DNA from: Dactylosporangium vinaceum
Lineage (GTDB): Bacteria; Actinomycetota; Actinomycetes; Mycobacteriales; Micromonosporaceae
NCBI RefSeq assembly: GCF_019904175.1
Contig: NZ_CP061913.1
Location: forward strand, 6,758,001 to 6,822,000
Direction: 5' to 3'
Length of the DNA: 64,000 nt
Numbering within the stretch: position 1 is the stretch's first letter; the number at the start of each line of letters is the position of its first letter. The notes below the pieces were generated by a model that searched no databases, was not told the origin of the DNA, and worked only from the letters and a program-made list of their open reading frames with translations. Shown here in pieces: positions 26,012-36,000 of the stretch. A program made the position numbers and the translations under genes.

Positions 26012-28435
26012 CTATTGGGCAACCATCGCGGCGGACTGGCGGCGCAGCTGCTCGGCCGGGACCGGGCGGCCGCAGTGGAACCCCTGCAGCAGCGGGCAGC
26101 CGAGCGCGACGAGCTCGGACAGCTGGGCGGCGTCCTCGATGCCCTCGGCGACGACCTGCAGACCGAGGGTCAGGCCCAGGTGCAGCACGGCGTCGATGAG
26201 GTCCCGGTGCCGGCCGCTGCCGACGAGCCCGTCCAGGAACGAGCGGTCGATCTTCAGCACGTCGGCCGGGATGTCGCGCAGGTAGCCCAGGGACGAGTAC
26301 CCGGTGCCGAAGTCGTCGATGGCGACCCGCACACCGAGCGCGCGCAGCCGGTCCAGGCGCGGGGCGGTGGCGGCGACGTCGCGCATCAGCGTCGTCTCGG
26401 TCACCTCCAGCACCAGCGCCTCCGGGCGCAGGCCGGTGTCCCGCAGCACCTCGGTGACCAGGTCCGGCAGGCCGGGGCTCTCCAGCAGCGGCGCGGCCAC
26501 GTTGACGCTTATCCAGTCCGGGGCCTGCTCCGGCTCCTCGTCCTGCCATTGGCGCAGGGTCCGGCAGCTCTCCCGCAGCACCCAGCGGTCGATGTCGGCG
26601 CTGAGGCCGGCCTCCTCGGCCAGCGGCAGGAACGCACCCGGCGGCCGCAGCCCCAGCGCCGGGTCCTGCCAGCGCACCAGCGCCTCGACGCCCACGGACC
26701 GGCCGGTGTCCGCGGCCACGATCGGCTGCAGGTGCAGGCGCAGCTCGCCGTGCTCGACGGCCAGGCGCAGGCGGCTCTCCTGTTCGAGCCGGTCGACCAG
26801 CCGGACGTGCATCTCCTCGTGGAAGACCTGGCAGCGGGCCTTGCCCTCGCTCTTCGCGGCGTACATGGCCACGTCGGCGTTGCGGACCACCTCGTCGGCG
26901 TCGGCGTAGCGCCCGGCGTCCCACACGGCGCCGATGCTCGCGCTGACCGCGACCTCCCGGCCGTCGATCAGCAGCGGCTCCTCCAGCGCCCGCAGGAGTC
27001 GGGCGGGCAGGCCGGCGACGATCTCGCCGTCGGCCGGATCGAGCATGATGCCGAACTCGTCGCCGCCGAAGCGGGCCACGGTGTCGCCCGCGCGCACGGT
27101 GCTCAGCAGCCGCTCGGCGGTGGCCTGCAGGAGCCGGTCGCCGGCGCCGTGGCCGAGGCTGTCGTTGACGCGCTTGAAGCCGTCCAGGTCGAGGAACAGC
27201 ACGCCCAGGGGCGTCTGGGAGCGGGTCATCGCCTGCTCGAGGCGGTCGGTGAACAGCGCCCGGTTCGGCAGCCCGGTGAGCTCGTCGTGCAGGGCCTGGT
27301 GGCGCAGCTGCTCCTCGAGGGCCCGCTGCCGGGTCACGTCGCGCAGCAGGACGACCGCGCCGGCACTGCGCTCACCGCGCAGGATGGGGCTGACGGTGTA
27401 CGCCACGCGCGTCCGCGAGCCGTCCGGAGCCGGCATGTCGCCCTCGCGCTGCACCGGGCCCCGCGGGCCGCCGGCGGCCGGGTCGGCGTCGGGGAGTACC
27501 ACCGCGGCGTCCTGATCGAGAAGCTCGTCGACGCTGAGGCCGGTGATCCGCGCCGCCGCCGCGTTGGCGAACGTGATCCGGTTGTGCTCGTCGACGCCGC
27601 AGATGCCCTCGCCGGCGCTGGCCAGGATGGCGTCGGTGTACTCCTTGGCCAGGATGTCGCGGGCCGAGCGGTCCAGCTGCTCGGCCATGTCGTTGAACGC
27701 CCGGCCGAGCTGGGTGATCTCGTCGCGGCCGGTGGCGTCGACCCGGCGCGTGTAGCGCCCGTTGCGCACGTCGAGCACCGCCGCGGTCAGCTGCCCGATG
27801 CGGCGGGTCAGGGTGCGGGCGATCAGCCAGCCGATCAGCAGCACCAGGAGCACGCCGGCGGTGCAGGCGGCGGCGATGCCGAGCTGGGTGTGCCGGGTCG
27901 ACTGCAGCATCTCGTCATAGAGGGGGGTGTACTCGAGGATGACCGCGCCCAGCGTGACGCCCCCGGCCCCGACGAGGGGCACCACCGCCTGCTGGATGCC
28001 GTCCGGGTAGTCGTCGCTCACCTCGATGAAGGTCCGCGTGCGCCCGTCGCGGATGGTCGCGCCGACCTCGTCGCCACGGTCGTTGTCGAACCGGCTGCCG
28101 ACCTCCTCGGGGATGGCGTCGCCGAGCACGACCTGGTCGCGGTCCACGACCACCACGTCGCGGTCCTGCATCTTGTGCAGCCGCTGCAGGTAGACGCTGA
28201 GCGCGTAGCCGTCGCCGAAGAGCGGCTTCGGTACCTCGCCCAGGGTGTCGGCGGGCAGGCCGAACGCGACGTCGTTGCCGACGCCCTGCGCGATGTGCTC
28301 GGCCTCGGTCACGGCCGCCTGGCGCGCGGAGTCGGCGTCGATCCGCCACGCCATCGCGCCGACCAGGGCGACGAGGGCGGCGACGACGAGGTACCCCGCG
28401 AGCAGCTTCTGCCGAACGCTCATCGCCGCACTCAT
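26012..28435 (-). CDS. GGDEF-EAL cyclic-di-GMP signalling protein with HAMP and PAS
   Basis: 807 residues. Two transmembrane segments (about 10-30 and 192-212) enclose an extracytoplasmic sensor. HAMP (about 213-265), PAS (about 270-385, ending in the PAC-like EEQLRHQALHDELTGLPNRA junction), GGDEF (RFGGDEFGIML near 457) and EAL domains follow. The EAL motif reads VEALVRW (about 585), followed by TETTLMRD, DDFGTGYSSL and KIDRSFL, so phosphodiesterase residues are intact; both opposing activities could be present. Residues 1 and 5 are both Met (28435, 28423); either could start. It is divergent from the histidine kinase gene with only 52 bases between. Confidence 0.93.
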   Translation of the reverse strand: MSAAMSVRQKLLAGYLVVAALVALVGAMAWRIDADSARQAAVTEAEHIAQGVGNDVAFGLPADTLGEVPKPLFGDGYALSVYLQRLHKMQDRDVVVVDRDQVVLGDAIPEEVGSRFDNDRGDEVGATIRDGRTRTFIEVSDDYPDGIQQAVVPLVGAGGVTLGAVILEYTPLYDEMLQSTRHTQLGIAAACTAGVLLVLLIGWLIARTLTRRIGQLTAAVLDVRNGRYTRRVDATGRDEITQLGRAFNDMAEQLDRSARDILAKEYTDAILASAGEGICGVDEHNRITFANAAAARITGLSVDELLDQDAAVVLPDADPAAGGPRGPVQREGDMPAPDGSRTRVAYTVSPILRGERSAGAVVLLRDVTRQRALEEQLRHQALHDELTGLPNRALFTDRLEQAMTRSQTPLGVLFLDLDGFKRVNDSLGHGAGDRLLQATAERLLSTVRAGDTVARFGGDEFGIMLDPADGEIVAGLPARLLRALEEPLLIDGREVAVSASIGAVWDAGRYADADEVVRNADVAMYAAKSEGKARCQVFHEEMHVRLVDRLEQESRLRLAVEHGELRLHLQPIVAADTGRSVGVEALVRWQDPALGLRPPGAFLPLAEEAGLSADIDRWVLRESCRTLRQWQDEEPEQAPDWISVNVAAPLLESPGLPDLVTEVLRDTGLRPEALVLEVTETTLMRDVAATAPRLDRLRALGVRVAIDDFGTGYSSLGYLRDIPADVLKIDRSFLDGLVGSGRHRDLIDAVLHLGLTLGLQVVAEGIEDAAQLSELVALGCPLLQGFHCGRPVPAEQLRRQSAAMVAQ

Positions 28436-28487
28436 CGGCCCGCATACCCACCGCTTGACACTTCTTGCTGGCCTACAGTGACTCAAT

Positions 28488-30497
28488 GTGACCAGGCGGA
28501 ACTCTCACGTCGCCCTGTTCGGAGCGCTCACCGGCCCGGACGGCGCGGACGCGGCACTGCCGATCGACCGCCTGCTGCGCATCGCCGCCACCGCCACCCG
28601 GGCCCCGATCACGCTGGCCGTCCTCCACGAGCCCGCCGGCGGCCCCTTGACGCTGCTCGGCCGCCACGATCCGGCCGCACCCGCCGCCGACGTCACACTG
28701 CCGCAGGGCCTGCTCACCGCCGTCATCGCGGCCGGGCTGCCGATCATCGTCAACGACACCGCCTTCGACAGGCGGTACCGCACCGCGGCCCTGCGCGGCG
28801 CCACCCCGGCCGCCTTCGCCGGCTTCCCCATCCGCGACCGCTACGAGCACGCCATCGGTGCGGTAGCGCTCGCCGACCGGCAGGCCAGGGCCTGGACGAC
28901 CCGCGAACTGGACATCGCCGACCAGACCGCCCAGCTCGTGTCGGCCGCGCTGCCGCGCTGCAGCGGGCGCCGCAGGCCCGGCCCCGGCGGGGAGGCGTTC
29001 CTGATGGCGCTGCTCGACACCCTGGACACCGGCGTCGCCGCCTGTGACGCCGACGGGCGGCTGCGGCTGTTCAACCGGGCGCTGCGCGACATGCTCGGCG
29101 CGGAGCACGGCGAGACCGGCCCGGCCGACTGGGCCTCCCGCTTCGTCGTCAACGACCTCAGCGGCAACCCGGTGCCCGGCGAGGCGATGCCCCTGGCCCG
29201 GGCCCTGCACGGCGAGCCGGTCCGCGGCGTCGAGCAGCTCGTCGGGCCGCGCCAGCGCCACGTCCTGGTCAACGGGCTGCCGATCGTCGGGCCGGACGGC
29301 GCCCGCCTCGGCGCGGTCGCCGCCGTCCACGACATCAGCCTGCGCCGGCAGGCCGAGCGGCTCGCCGAGTGCGAGCTGCAGGTCTGCTACGCCCTCGCCG
29401 ACGCCGAGGACACCGCCACCGCCGGTGCGGCCGTCCTGCGCATCGTCGGCACCGCCTTCGGCTGGACGTGCGGGCAGCTGTGGCTGGCCGACGACACCGA
29501 CGACATCCTGCGCTGCTCGGCGACCTGGCACGCCGAGCAGCACGACTGCCCCGAGCCGCCGCCGGCGATCCTCGGCCGGGGCGACGGGCCGGCCGGGCGG
29601 GCCTGGAAGACAAACGCCGCGGTCCTGGAGCCCGGCGACACCGACCGCGGCGGCTCACACCGCACCGCGCTGGCCCTGCCGATCCGCGACGCCGACACGA
29701 CAGTCGGCGTGCTGGCGTTCACCGCCGACACCGTCCAGGAGCCGGGCGACCCGGTCGTGGCGCTGCTCAGCGGCGTCGCCGCCCACCTGGGCCAGTTCCT
29801 GCACCGCACCCGGGCCGCGGCGCTGCGCCTCGACCTGGCCGCCGCCCGCGACGAGTACCTCGGCCTCATCGGCCACGAGCTGCGCTCGCCGCTGACCGTG
29901 ATCTCCACCTACGTCGAGCTGCTCGCGGCCGACCTGCCGGCCGACCACCCCGGCCACGACGACCTGCGCTCGATGCTCGACGCCGTGGAGCGCAGCACGG
30001 GCACCCTGCGCCGGATCATCGACCAGCTCATCGACCTCGCCGCGCTGGACGCCGGGCAGGCCGTCGTGCACCGGGTGCCGGTCGACCTCATGGCGGTCGT
30101 GCGGGACGCGGCCGGGGACATCGGTGTCGACGGGCCGGCGGCGCTCGTCGTGCCCGGGGACCGCGACCGGCTCGGCCAGGTCGTCGCACACCTGGTGGCC
30201 AACGCGGTGCTGTACAGCCCCGACGGCGGCCCGGTCGAGATCGCCGTGGGCCGCGACGGGCCACACGCCGTCGTCACCGTCGCCGACCGGGGCGTCGGCG
30301 TCGACCCCGACGAGCTCGAGACCGTGTTCGGGCGCTTCCAGCGCGGCCGCAACGTGCGCCATCAGGGATACCCGGGAGCCGGGCTCGGGCTCTCGCTGAG
30401 CCGCACCTTCACCGAGCAGCACGGGGGCTCGCTGCGGCTGGACGCCCGCGACGGCGGCGGGACGGTCGCGACGCTGAGGCTGCCGGTCGAGACGTGA
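28488..30497 (+). CDS. Soluble hybrid-sensor histidine kinase (GAF-PAS-GAF-HisKA-HATPase)
   Basis: 669 residues from a GTG start. No transmembrane segment is visible, so it is cytoplasmic. A GAF-like domain (about 25-150), a PAS-like domain (about 170-285) and a second GAF domain (about 295-440) precede the kinase. The phosphorylated His is in GHELRSPL (about 463). The ATP-binding domain has an N-box HLVANAVLYSPDGG, G1 DRGVGVDPDE, an F-box FGRFQRG and G2 GAGLGLSLSR. No response regulator is adjacent, so the partner is elsewhere. The signal is unknown; GAF/PAS pairs often sense redox state, gas or light. Confidence 0.9.
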   Translation: MTRRNSHVALFGALTGPDGADAALPIDRLLRIAATATRAPITLAVLHEPAGGPLTLLGRHDPAAPAADVTLPQGLLTAVIAAGLPIIVNDTAFDRRYRTAALRGATPAAFAGFPIRDRYEHAIGAVALADRQARAWTTRELDIADQTAQLVSAALPRCSGRRRPGPGGEAFLMALLDTLDTGVAACDADGRLRLFNRALRDMLGAEHGETGPADWASRFVVNDLSGNPVPGEAMPLARALHGEPVRGVEQLVGPRQRHVLVNGLPIVGPDGARLGAVAAVHDISLRRQAERLAECELQVCYALADAEDTATAGAAVLRIVGTAFGWTCGQLWLADDTDDILRCSATWHAEQHDCPEPPPAILGRGDGPAGRAWKTNAAVLEPGDTDRGGSHRTALALPIRDADTTVGVLAFTADTVQEPGDPVVALLSGVAAHLGQFLHRTRAAALRLDLAAARDEYLGLIGHELRSPLTVISTYVELLAADLPADHPGHDDLRSMLDAVERSTGTLRRIIDQLIDLAALDAGQAVVHRVPVDLMAVVRDAAGDIGVDGPAALVVPGDRDRLGQVVAHLVANAVLYSPDGGPVEIAVGRDGPHAVVTVADRGVGVDPDELETVFGRFQRGRNVRHQGYPGAGLGLSLSRTFTEQHGGSLRLDARDGGGTVATLRLPVET

Positions 30498-30507
30498 CCC
30501 GCTCCGG

Positions 30508-30536
30508 TCGAGACCGAACGTTCTCCCCACTATCAT
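30508..30536 (+). promoter_or_regulatory. Promoter and operator of the TetR gene
   Basis: -35 TCGAGA (30508-30513), 17-base spacer, -10 TATCAT (30531-30536). The palindrome GAACGTTC (30516-30523) lies between the two boxes, the expected place for an autorepressor. The ATG begins seven bases after the -10, so the mRNA would be leaderless. Confidence 0.55.
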
Positions 30537-30542
30537 GGGGTC

Positions 30543-31100
30543 ATGACCAGCAGCGCAACCGCCGGCCGGCCGTCCGAGGCGCGGGACCGGCTGCTCGGCA
30601 CCGCCTCCCGCATCTTCTACGCGGAGGGCATCCGCTCCGTGGGCGTCGACCGGATCGTGGCCGAGGCGCAGGTCACCCGGGCCACCCTGTATCGGCACTT
30701 CCCGGGCAAGGACGACCTGATCCTGGCCTACCTGGCCGCCGCCGACGAGGCCATCCGGGCCCGCACCGGCGCCGCCGTCGCCGTGGGGCTCCCGGGGCCC
30801 GAGACGGTCCGGGTCATCAGCCAGGGCATCGCCCACACCATCCGCACCGGCGGGTTCCGCGGCTGCGCGTTCCTCAACGCGGCCGCCGAATACCCGGACC
30901 CGGACCATCCGATCCACCGCGCCGTCCTGGCCCACCGGCAGTGGTTCCTCGACACCGTCGCCGGCCTGCTGGGCGACGACGCGCGGGCCCGGCACTTCGT
31001 GATGCTGCGCGACGGCGCGATGGCCGCCGGCTGCCTCTTCGACCCGGTCCTGATCGGCGACACGTTCCTCACCGCTGTCGACGGCTTCCTGTGCACCTGA
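30543..31100 (+). CDS. TetR-family transcriptional regulator
   Basis: 185 residues. The N-terminal helix-turn-helix (about 15-60) contains ASRIFYAEGIRSVGVDRIV and VTRATLYRHFPGKDDLILAYL, a classic TetR signature. The C-terminal ligand domain contains GFRGCAFLNAAAEYPDPDHP, a segment typical of a widespread actinobacterial TetR subgroup. Its stop overlaps the start of the phosphotransferase gene by ten bases, so that gene is probably co-expressed and self-controlled through the palindrome upstream. Confidence 0.92.
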   Translation: MTSSATAGRPSEARDRLLGTASRIFYAEGIRSVGVDRIVAEAQVTRATLYRHFPGKDDLILAYLAAADEAIRARTGAAVAVGLPGPETVRVISQGIAHTIRTGGFRGCAFLNAAAEYPDPDHPIHRAVLAHRQWFLDTVAGLLGDDARARHFVMLRDGAMAAGCLFDPVLIGDTFLTAVDGFLCT

Positions 31101-31903
31101 CCGAGCTGCTGGCCGGCTGGGACCTCCCACCCGATGCACAGCTGTCCCCCACGGCCGCCGGCACGAACAACCACACGTTCCGGGTGGCCGCCGGTGGCCG
31201 GGCCTGGTGCCTGCGGGTCAGTCAGAACATGGATCTGGGCCAGGTGCGGGCCGAGCATCGGTTGCTGGACCGGCTGGCGCGGGCGGGGCTGTCGTTCGCG
31301 GTACCCGCACCGGTCCCCCGCCGCGACGGCACCACCGCGGCCGACAGTCCCGACGGCCCGGTCACGCTGTGCGAGTGGATTCCCGGCGTCCGGCCCGACC
31401 TCAGCACGGAGCCCGCCCTCGCCGCGCTCGGCGGCGCCGCGGCCGAGCTGAGCACCGCCCTCGCCGCGGTGCCGGCGCACGACGCCCCGTTCGACTGGCA
31501 GGGCGGCCCGCTCGCGGACCTCCCGGACCTGGCGGCGCTGGAGCGGGACCTGCGGGCGGCCGGGCTCGACGCCGAGCGGGCCGCGGTGCTGCGCGACGGC
31601 CTCGACCGGGCGGTGGCGGCGTGGGCCGGGATCGCCGGGCGGCTGCCGCAGCAGGTGGTGCACGCCGACCTGGCGCCGTCCAACGTCCTCGTCGACCCGG
31701 CCACCGGCGCCGTCACCGGCATCCTCGACTTCGAGGTGGCCGGGTTCTGGGTCCGGGCCGTCGAGCTGACCGTGGCCCTCGCGCTGTCCGGCTCGGTCCG
31801 CGGCCCCGGCTGGGCGCGGCGGGCGGCGGCCGTGGCCCGTGGCGGGGCCTGGGGCACCCGGCTGACCGGCGCCGAGCTCAGCGCCGTCGTGGCCGGGGCC
31901 TGA
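31091..31903 (+). CDS. Phosphotransferase (APH/choline-kinase-like fold)
   Basis: 270 residues from the GTG at 31091, which lies within the TetR end in another frame. Kinase-like landmarks are present: ATP-site strand AAGTNNHTFRV, catalytic loop VVHADLAPSNVLVD (HxDxxxxN, about residue 195) and the metal-binding GILDFEVAGF. This matches phosphotransferases of small molecules (homoserine kinase II/aminoglycoside type). It is about 50 residues shorter than usual; the C-terminal helical lobe is cut short. Substrate unknown. Co-transcription with TetR suggests response to a toxic or regulatory small molecule. Confidence 0.8.
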   Translation: MHLTELLAGWDLPPDAQLSPTAAGTNNHTFRVAAGGRAWCLRVSQNMDLGQVRAEHRLLDRLARAGLSFAVPAPVPRRDGTTAADSPDGPVTLCEWIPGVRPDLSTEPALAALGGAAAELSTALAAVPAHDAPFDWQGGPLADLPDLAALERDLRAAGLDAERAAVLRDGLDRAVAAWAGIAGRLPQQVVHADLAPSNVLVDPATGAVTGILDFEVAGFWVRAVELTVALALSGSVRGPGWARRAAAVARGGAWGTRLTGAELSAVVAGA

Positions 31904-32004
31904 GGCTCCGCGGGAACGCCGCGGCCGCGGCCCCGGGCGTCACGGCCCGGCCCGAGCACCAGTGCCGCACGACCGCGACCGGGTCTCGAGTAGCAGCGTT
32001 GCCG

Positions 32005-32949
32005 CTACGGCAGGGTCGACCCGGCCGCGCCGGTGAGCGGCTTGCGGTAGCGGTGGTGCTCACGGATCACCCGGAACCCGAGCCGCTCGTACAGTGACCG
32101 CGCGCCCGCCGGGTCGTGGCCTTCGGTGTGCAGCCGGATCGTCGTGGCTCCCGGCCCGGCCAGCGCGCCGAGTGTCCGGGTCAGCATCGCGCTCGCCAGG
32201 CCGCGCCGCTGCACGTCCGGGTCGACCTGGACGTCGTCGATCTCCGCGCGCCCCGGCCCCCGCGTCGCGGCGACGAACCCGACCGCGCGGCCACCGAGGG
32301 TCGCCACCTGGAACAGGTCCAGGTCCGACCGGCCGAGCCAGTGCTCGAACTGCTCCGCGGTCGGCAGCGCGGAGTACGGCCGCCCGGCCCACGCCCGCCC
32401 GGCGAGCGCACGCAGCGCCCCGGCGTCGCCGACCACTGCCGCCCGGACGGCGACGCCCTCGGGCAGCGGCCGGACGGGCACCGCCGACCCGTCGTGCTCC
32501 ATCTCGACCATGGTGAACGCCGGCCGGTACCCGGCCCGCTCCAGCAGCGCCGCCCGGTCCGGCTGCACGTCCGACGCATTGCCGCCGAGCACCTCCGGAC
32601 CGTCGCCGGCGTGCCGCGCGGCGGCGGACTCAGCCTCGGCCAGCAGCCGCCGGCCGAGCCCGCGCCCGCGCACGGGCGGCGCCACGTATCCGTCGGTGAG
32701 GTGGACGCGCGTCCCGTCGTCCTCGGTCCACGACCGCAGCAACCCCCACCCGACGACGGAGCCGTTCCGGTCGTGCGCGACCGCCGCCCAGTCCGCCGCC
32801 GCCACTCGCGCCCGCACAGCGTCCGGCTCCGGCAGCGGCTCGATGGTGGACAGCGCGTCGGCACCGTCGTGCGCCGCGTGGCGGGCCTGCAGCGCGCAGA
32901 CGGCCGCCGCGTCGGCGTCCCAGAACGGGCGCAGCTCGTAGGCGGCCAT
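32005..32949 (-). CDS. Protein with two tandem GNAT acetyltransferase domains
   Basis: 314 residues. The start at 32949 is preceded by GAGAGGAG. The N-terminal GNAT domain (about 1-150) has the acetyl-CoA loop VAPPVRGRGLGRRLL. The C-terminal domain (about 165-305) has VDPDVQRRGLASAML and ends LYERLGFRVIREHHRYRKPL, the normal GNAT finish. The tandem architecture resembles mycothiol synthase (MshD), but I cannot confirm its key residues, so I leave it as a general N-acetyltransferase. It is a single gene, convergent with the phosphotransferase gene. Confidence 0.88.
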   Translation of the reverse strand: MAAYELRPFWDADAAAVCALQARHAAHDGADALSTIEPLPEPDAVRARVAAADWAAVAHDRNGSVVGWGLLRSWTEDDGTRVHLTDGYVAPPVRGRGLGRRLLAEAESAAARHAGDGPEVLGGNASDVQPDRAALLERAGYRPAFTMVEMEHDGSAVPVRPLPEGVAVRAAVVGDAGALRALAGRAWAGRPYSALPTAEQFEHWLGRSDLDLFQVATLGGRAVGFVAATRGPGRAEIDDVQVDPDVQRRGLASAMLTRTLGALAGPGATTIRLHTEGHDPAGARSLYERLGFRVIREHHRYRKPLTGAAGSTLP

Positions 32950-32999
32950 CGGACGCGCCGGCTCCTCTCGTTCGTGGAAGGCGGGGCGGGAGGCCGTCC

Positions 33000-33045
33000 G
33001 CCGGCGGCGAGCTGGTCCGTGTGCACGGCCCGGCTCGCCGCCGGC
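33000..33045 (-). terminator. Terminator after the PA14/DUF1080 gene
   Basis: GCCGGCGGCGAGC (33000-33012) pairs perfectly with GCTCGCCGCCGGC (33033-33045) around a 20-base loop that itself contains CCGTG/CACGG. It lies 26 bases past the stop codon. Confidence 0.8.
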
Positions 33046-33070
33046 AGCGACCTCCGGCGGGTGTGCCGTG

Positions 33071-36000
33071 CTACACCGGCTCGATCCAGATGTTGCGGTA
33101 GCGGACGTTCGCGCCCGGGTCGCCGTGGTCCTGGAGGCGGATCGGCAGGGCGGCGGGGCTTTCGGCGGCGCCGGCACCTGTCGGGCCGTCGATGGCGACG
33201 TTGTTGTGGACGGTGACGCCGTTCCACACTACCGTCACCCGTGCGTTCTCGACCTTCGTCGCGCCGGTGAACCTGGCCGCGCGGAACGTCATCTCGTAGG
33301 TCTGCCACGTCTGCGGGACTGTGCCCGGGTTGCTGTCGGGTGCGCGTTTGAGGTAGATCGAGCCGCATTCGTCGTTGGCCAGGGCCGGCTTGCCGTACGT
33401 GTCCAGGACCTGGACCTCGTAGCGGTCCTGCAGGTAGATGCCGGAGTTGGCGCGCTGCTGGCCGGTGACGTCGGACGGCAGGTTGGGCAGGTAGAACTCG
33501 ACGTGGAGCCTGAAGTCGCCGTAGGTCTGCTTGGTGCGCAGGTCGCCGCCGAGGACCTCGGCCGAGCCGCCGGAGATCGGCCACGTCGGGGCGGTGCCGT
33601 CGGCGTTCTGGAACGCGTTGAGGCTGCCGCCGTTGAACAGCGTCACCCGCGACACTCCATTGTGGACCCACTTCTGCTGGGCCGCGCCCGCCGCGGCGTC
33701 CCAGATCTGCAGCTGGGTGCCGTCGGCGGAGGCGCCGCCGGCCGCGTCGAGCACCTTCGCCGACTGCGGGTTGCGCAGCGTGCCGTCGGCCTGCGCCTGC
33801 CAGACCTGGGCGGCCGAGCCGTTGCAGGTGTAGAGCTGCACCAACGTGGCGTTGGCGGTGCCGCCGTTGTCGACGTCCAGGCACTTGCCCAAAGCCCTGA
33901 GCGTGTCCCCGGTACGCGTCCAGCTCTGCGCGGTGGAGCCGTTGCACGTCCACAGCTGAATCTTCGCGCCGTCGGCGGTGCTCGCGTTGCTGACGTCGAT
34001 GCACTTGCCGCCGATGCCGGTGATGGTGCCGGTGTGCTCGGCGGTGCCGGTGCCGCCGGCCGGTGTCACGTTGATGTTGTCGAGGTTGACGTGGCCGGCG
34101 TCGCCGCTGTCCACCTTGTACGCGACCGTGTTGCCCCCGGCGCGCAGCGTCAGCGTCTCGGTCTGCGTCGCCCACGTGTCCCAGTTGCCGGTGTCGGCCA
34201 GGGAGATCTGCTTCTGCTTCACGCCGTTGAGGTACAGGCTCACGGTCTTGGCCCCGGCCGCCGGATTCGGCCCGTTGCTGAAGCGCAGCGCCACGTTGTA
34301 GGAGCCGGCACTCGGGGCGGCGACGCTGAACGTGGCCGCGGCGCCCGGGCTGCCGAAGCCGGCGACGAAGCCGGAGCCGGAGTATCCACTGTGGTCGGTC
34401 GCGACCCCGGCAGTGCCGCTGAGGCCCGAGTGCTCGGCCTCCTGCTGCCCCGTCGGCGGGAGCGTGCCGTCGGCGAGCGCGTTGAGGGTGTACCACGCCT
34501 CCGTGCTCCACAGCGACTCGCCGGACGTCGAGGAGAACGGCCGCGGCGAGCGCATGGAGACGACCCGGCCCGGCTTGAGGCCGGCGACCTGGACGTTGAC
34601 CTTCAGCCGGTCGGCCGACAGCGTCGCCGAGGTGACCGGCAGCGACTCCTCGTCGACCTTCGGGCCGCCGTAGGCCGGGGTGGAGACGTACCGCCACTGC
34701 CTGAAGGTGTACCGGGCGGCCAGCGAAGCCGCCGTCGCGTCGGAGACGGGCTGCGTGTACTCGATCTCGAAGCCGCCCGGCTTGACCCGCATCGCCTTCA
34801 TGTCGAACACGGTGACGCCGTTCGGCGTGATCTTCTGCAGGCCGTACGTCAGCTTGCCCTCCTGGCCCCAGTTGCCGCCGGCGCCGAGACCACCGGCGTA
34901 GAGGGCTCCGTCCGGGCCTTCACTGATTCGCAGTACACCCATCTCGAGCCCTTGGGTCATGCGGAACACGGCACCCTGGTATTCGCCGTTGACCTTCTCC
35001 AGGGACGCGCGCTGGATGCCACCGTAGGTGACGTCGCCGAACGCGACCTGCCCGGCGTACGGTCCATTGTGGAGCACGATAGGCGTGCTCGGCGAGTTGG
35101 CGATCTCGTTCTGGGGCAGCCACAGGACCGGCTGGGTGATGGGCTGGCCGTCGAACGGGCCGTCGGGGTTGGTGTAGTGGCCGAAGAACCGGTCCTGCTT
35201 GATCTGCACGAGCTTCGAGGCCGGCAGCCAGCCGCCCTGGTTGTCGGTCACGAAGATCTCGTTCTCGGGGCCCCAGCCGATGCCGTCGGGGGTGCGCAGG
35301 CCGCCGGCCACGTACTGCACGGCGCCCGTCGACCGGTTGATTTTGAGGCTCGTCCCGCGGTTGGCGGAGCCCTGCGGATCCGTTGTCGCGCCGCCCTCGT
35401 TGATCGACACGGACAGGTTCAGGTAGAAGTACCCGTCCTGGTACAGCAGCCCGAAGCCGAACTCGTGGAAGTTGCCGTCGAAGGGCCAGGTCGCGACGGT
35501 GCGGTACCTGTCGATCTGCCCGTCACCGTTGGTGTCGGTGAGCTCGGTGAGCTCGTGCTTCTGCGAGACGTAGATGATGCCGTCCACGATCTTGAGGCCC
35601 ATCGGTTCCCTGAGCCCCGAGGCGATCCGGGTGTACTGCACCTGCGACGGTGAGGTCGCGCCGGTCACGTTGCGCAGGATGTACACCTCGCCCGTCGTGT
35701 TGAGGCTACCGCCCCAGGTCGCGATGGCCAGGCGCCCGTCGGGGAACCAGTCCATGGCGCTGACCTGCGGGTTGAAGCCGCTCGGGCGCAGGTTCGTGAG
35801 CGTGTAGCCGGGGTGGAGCGACGTCAGCGGCAGCCCGTCGCCGGGCGAGTCGCCGGAGCCCTCGCACTCCTTGCGGCCGGGTGCGGTGACGCGTACGACA
35901 CCGGAGTCCGTGCTGAGCACCGAGTTCGGCACGATCGCGTAGGCCGACGCGCCCGGCGGGCGCCATTCGAGGGTCAGCTGCTGGCCGCCGTCGCGCTCGA

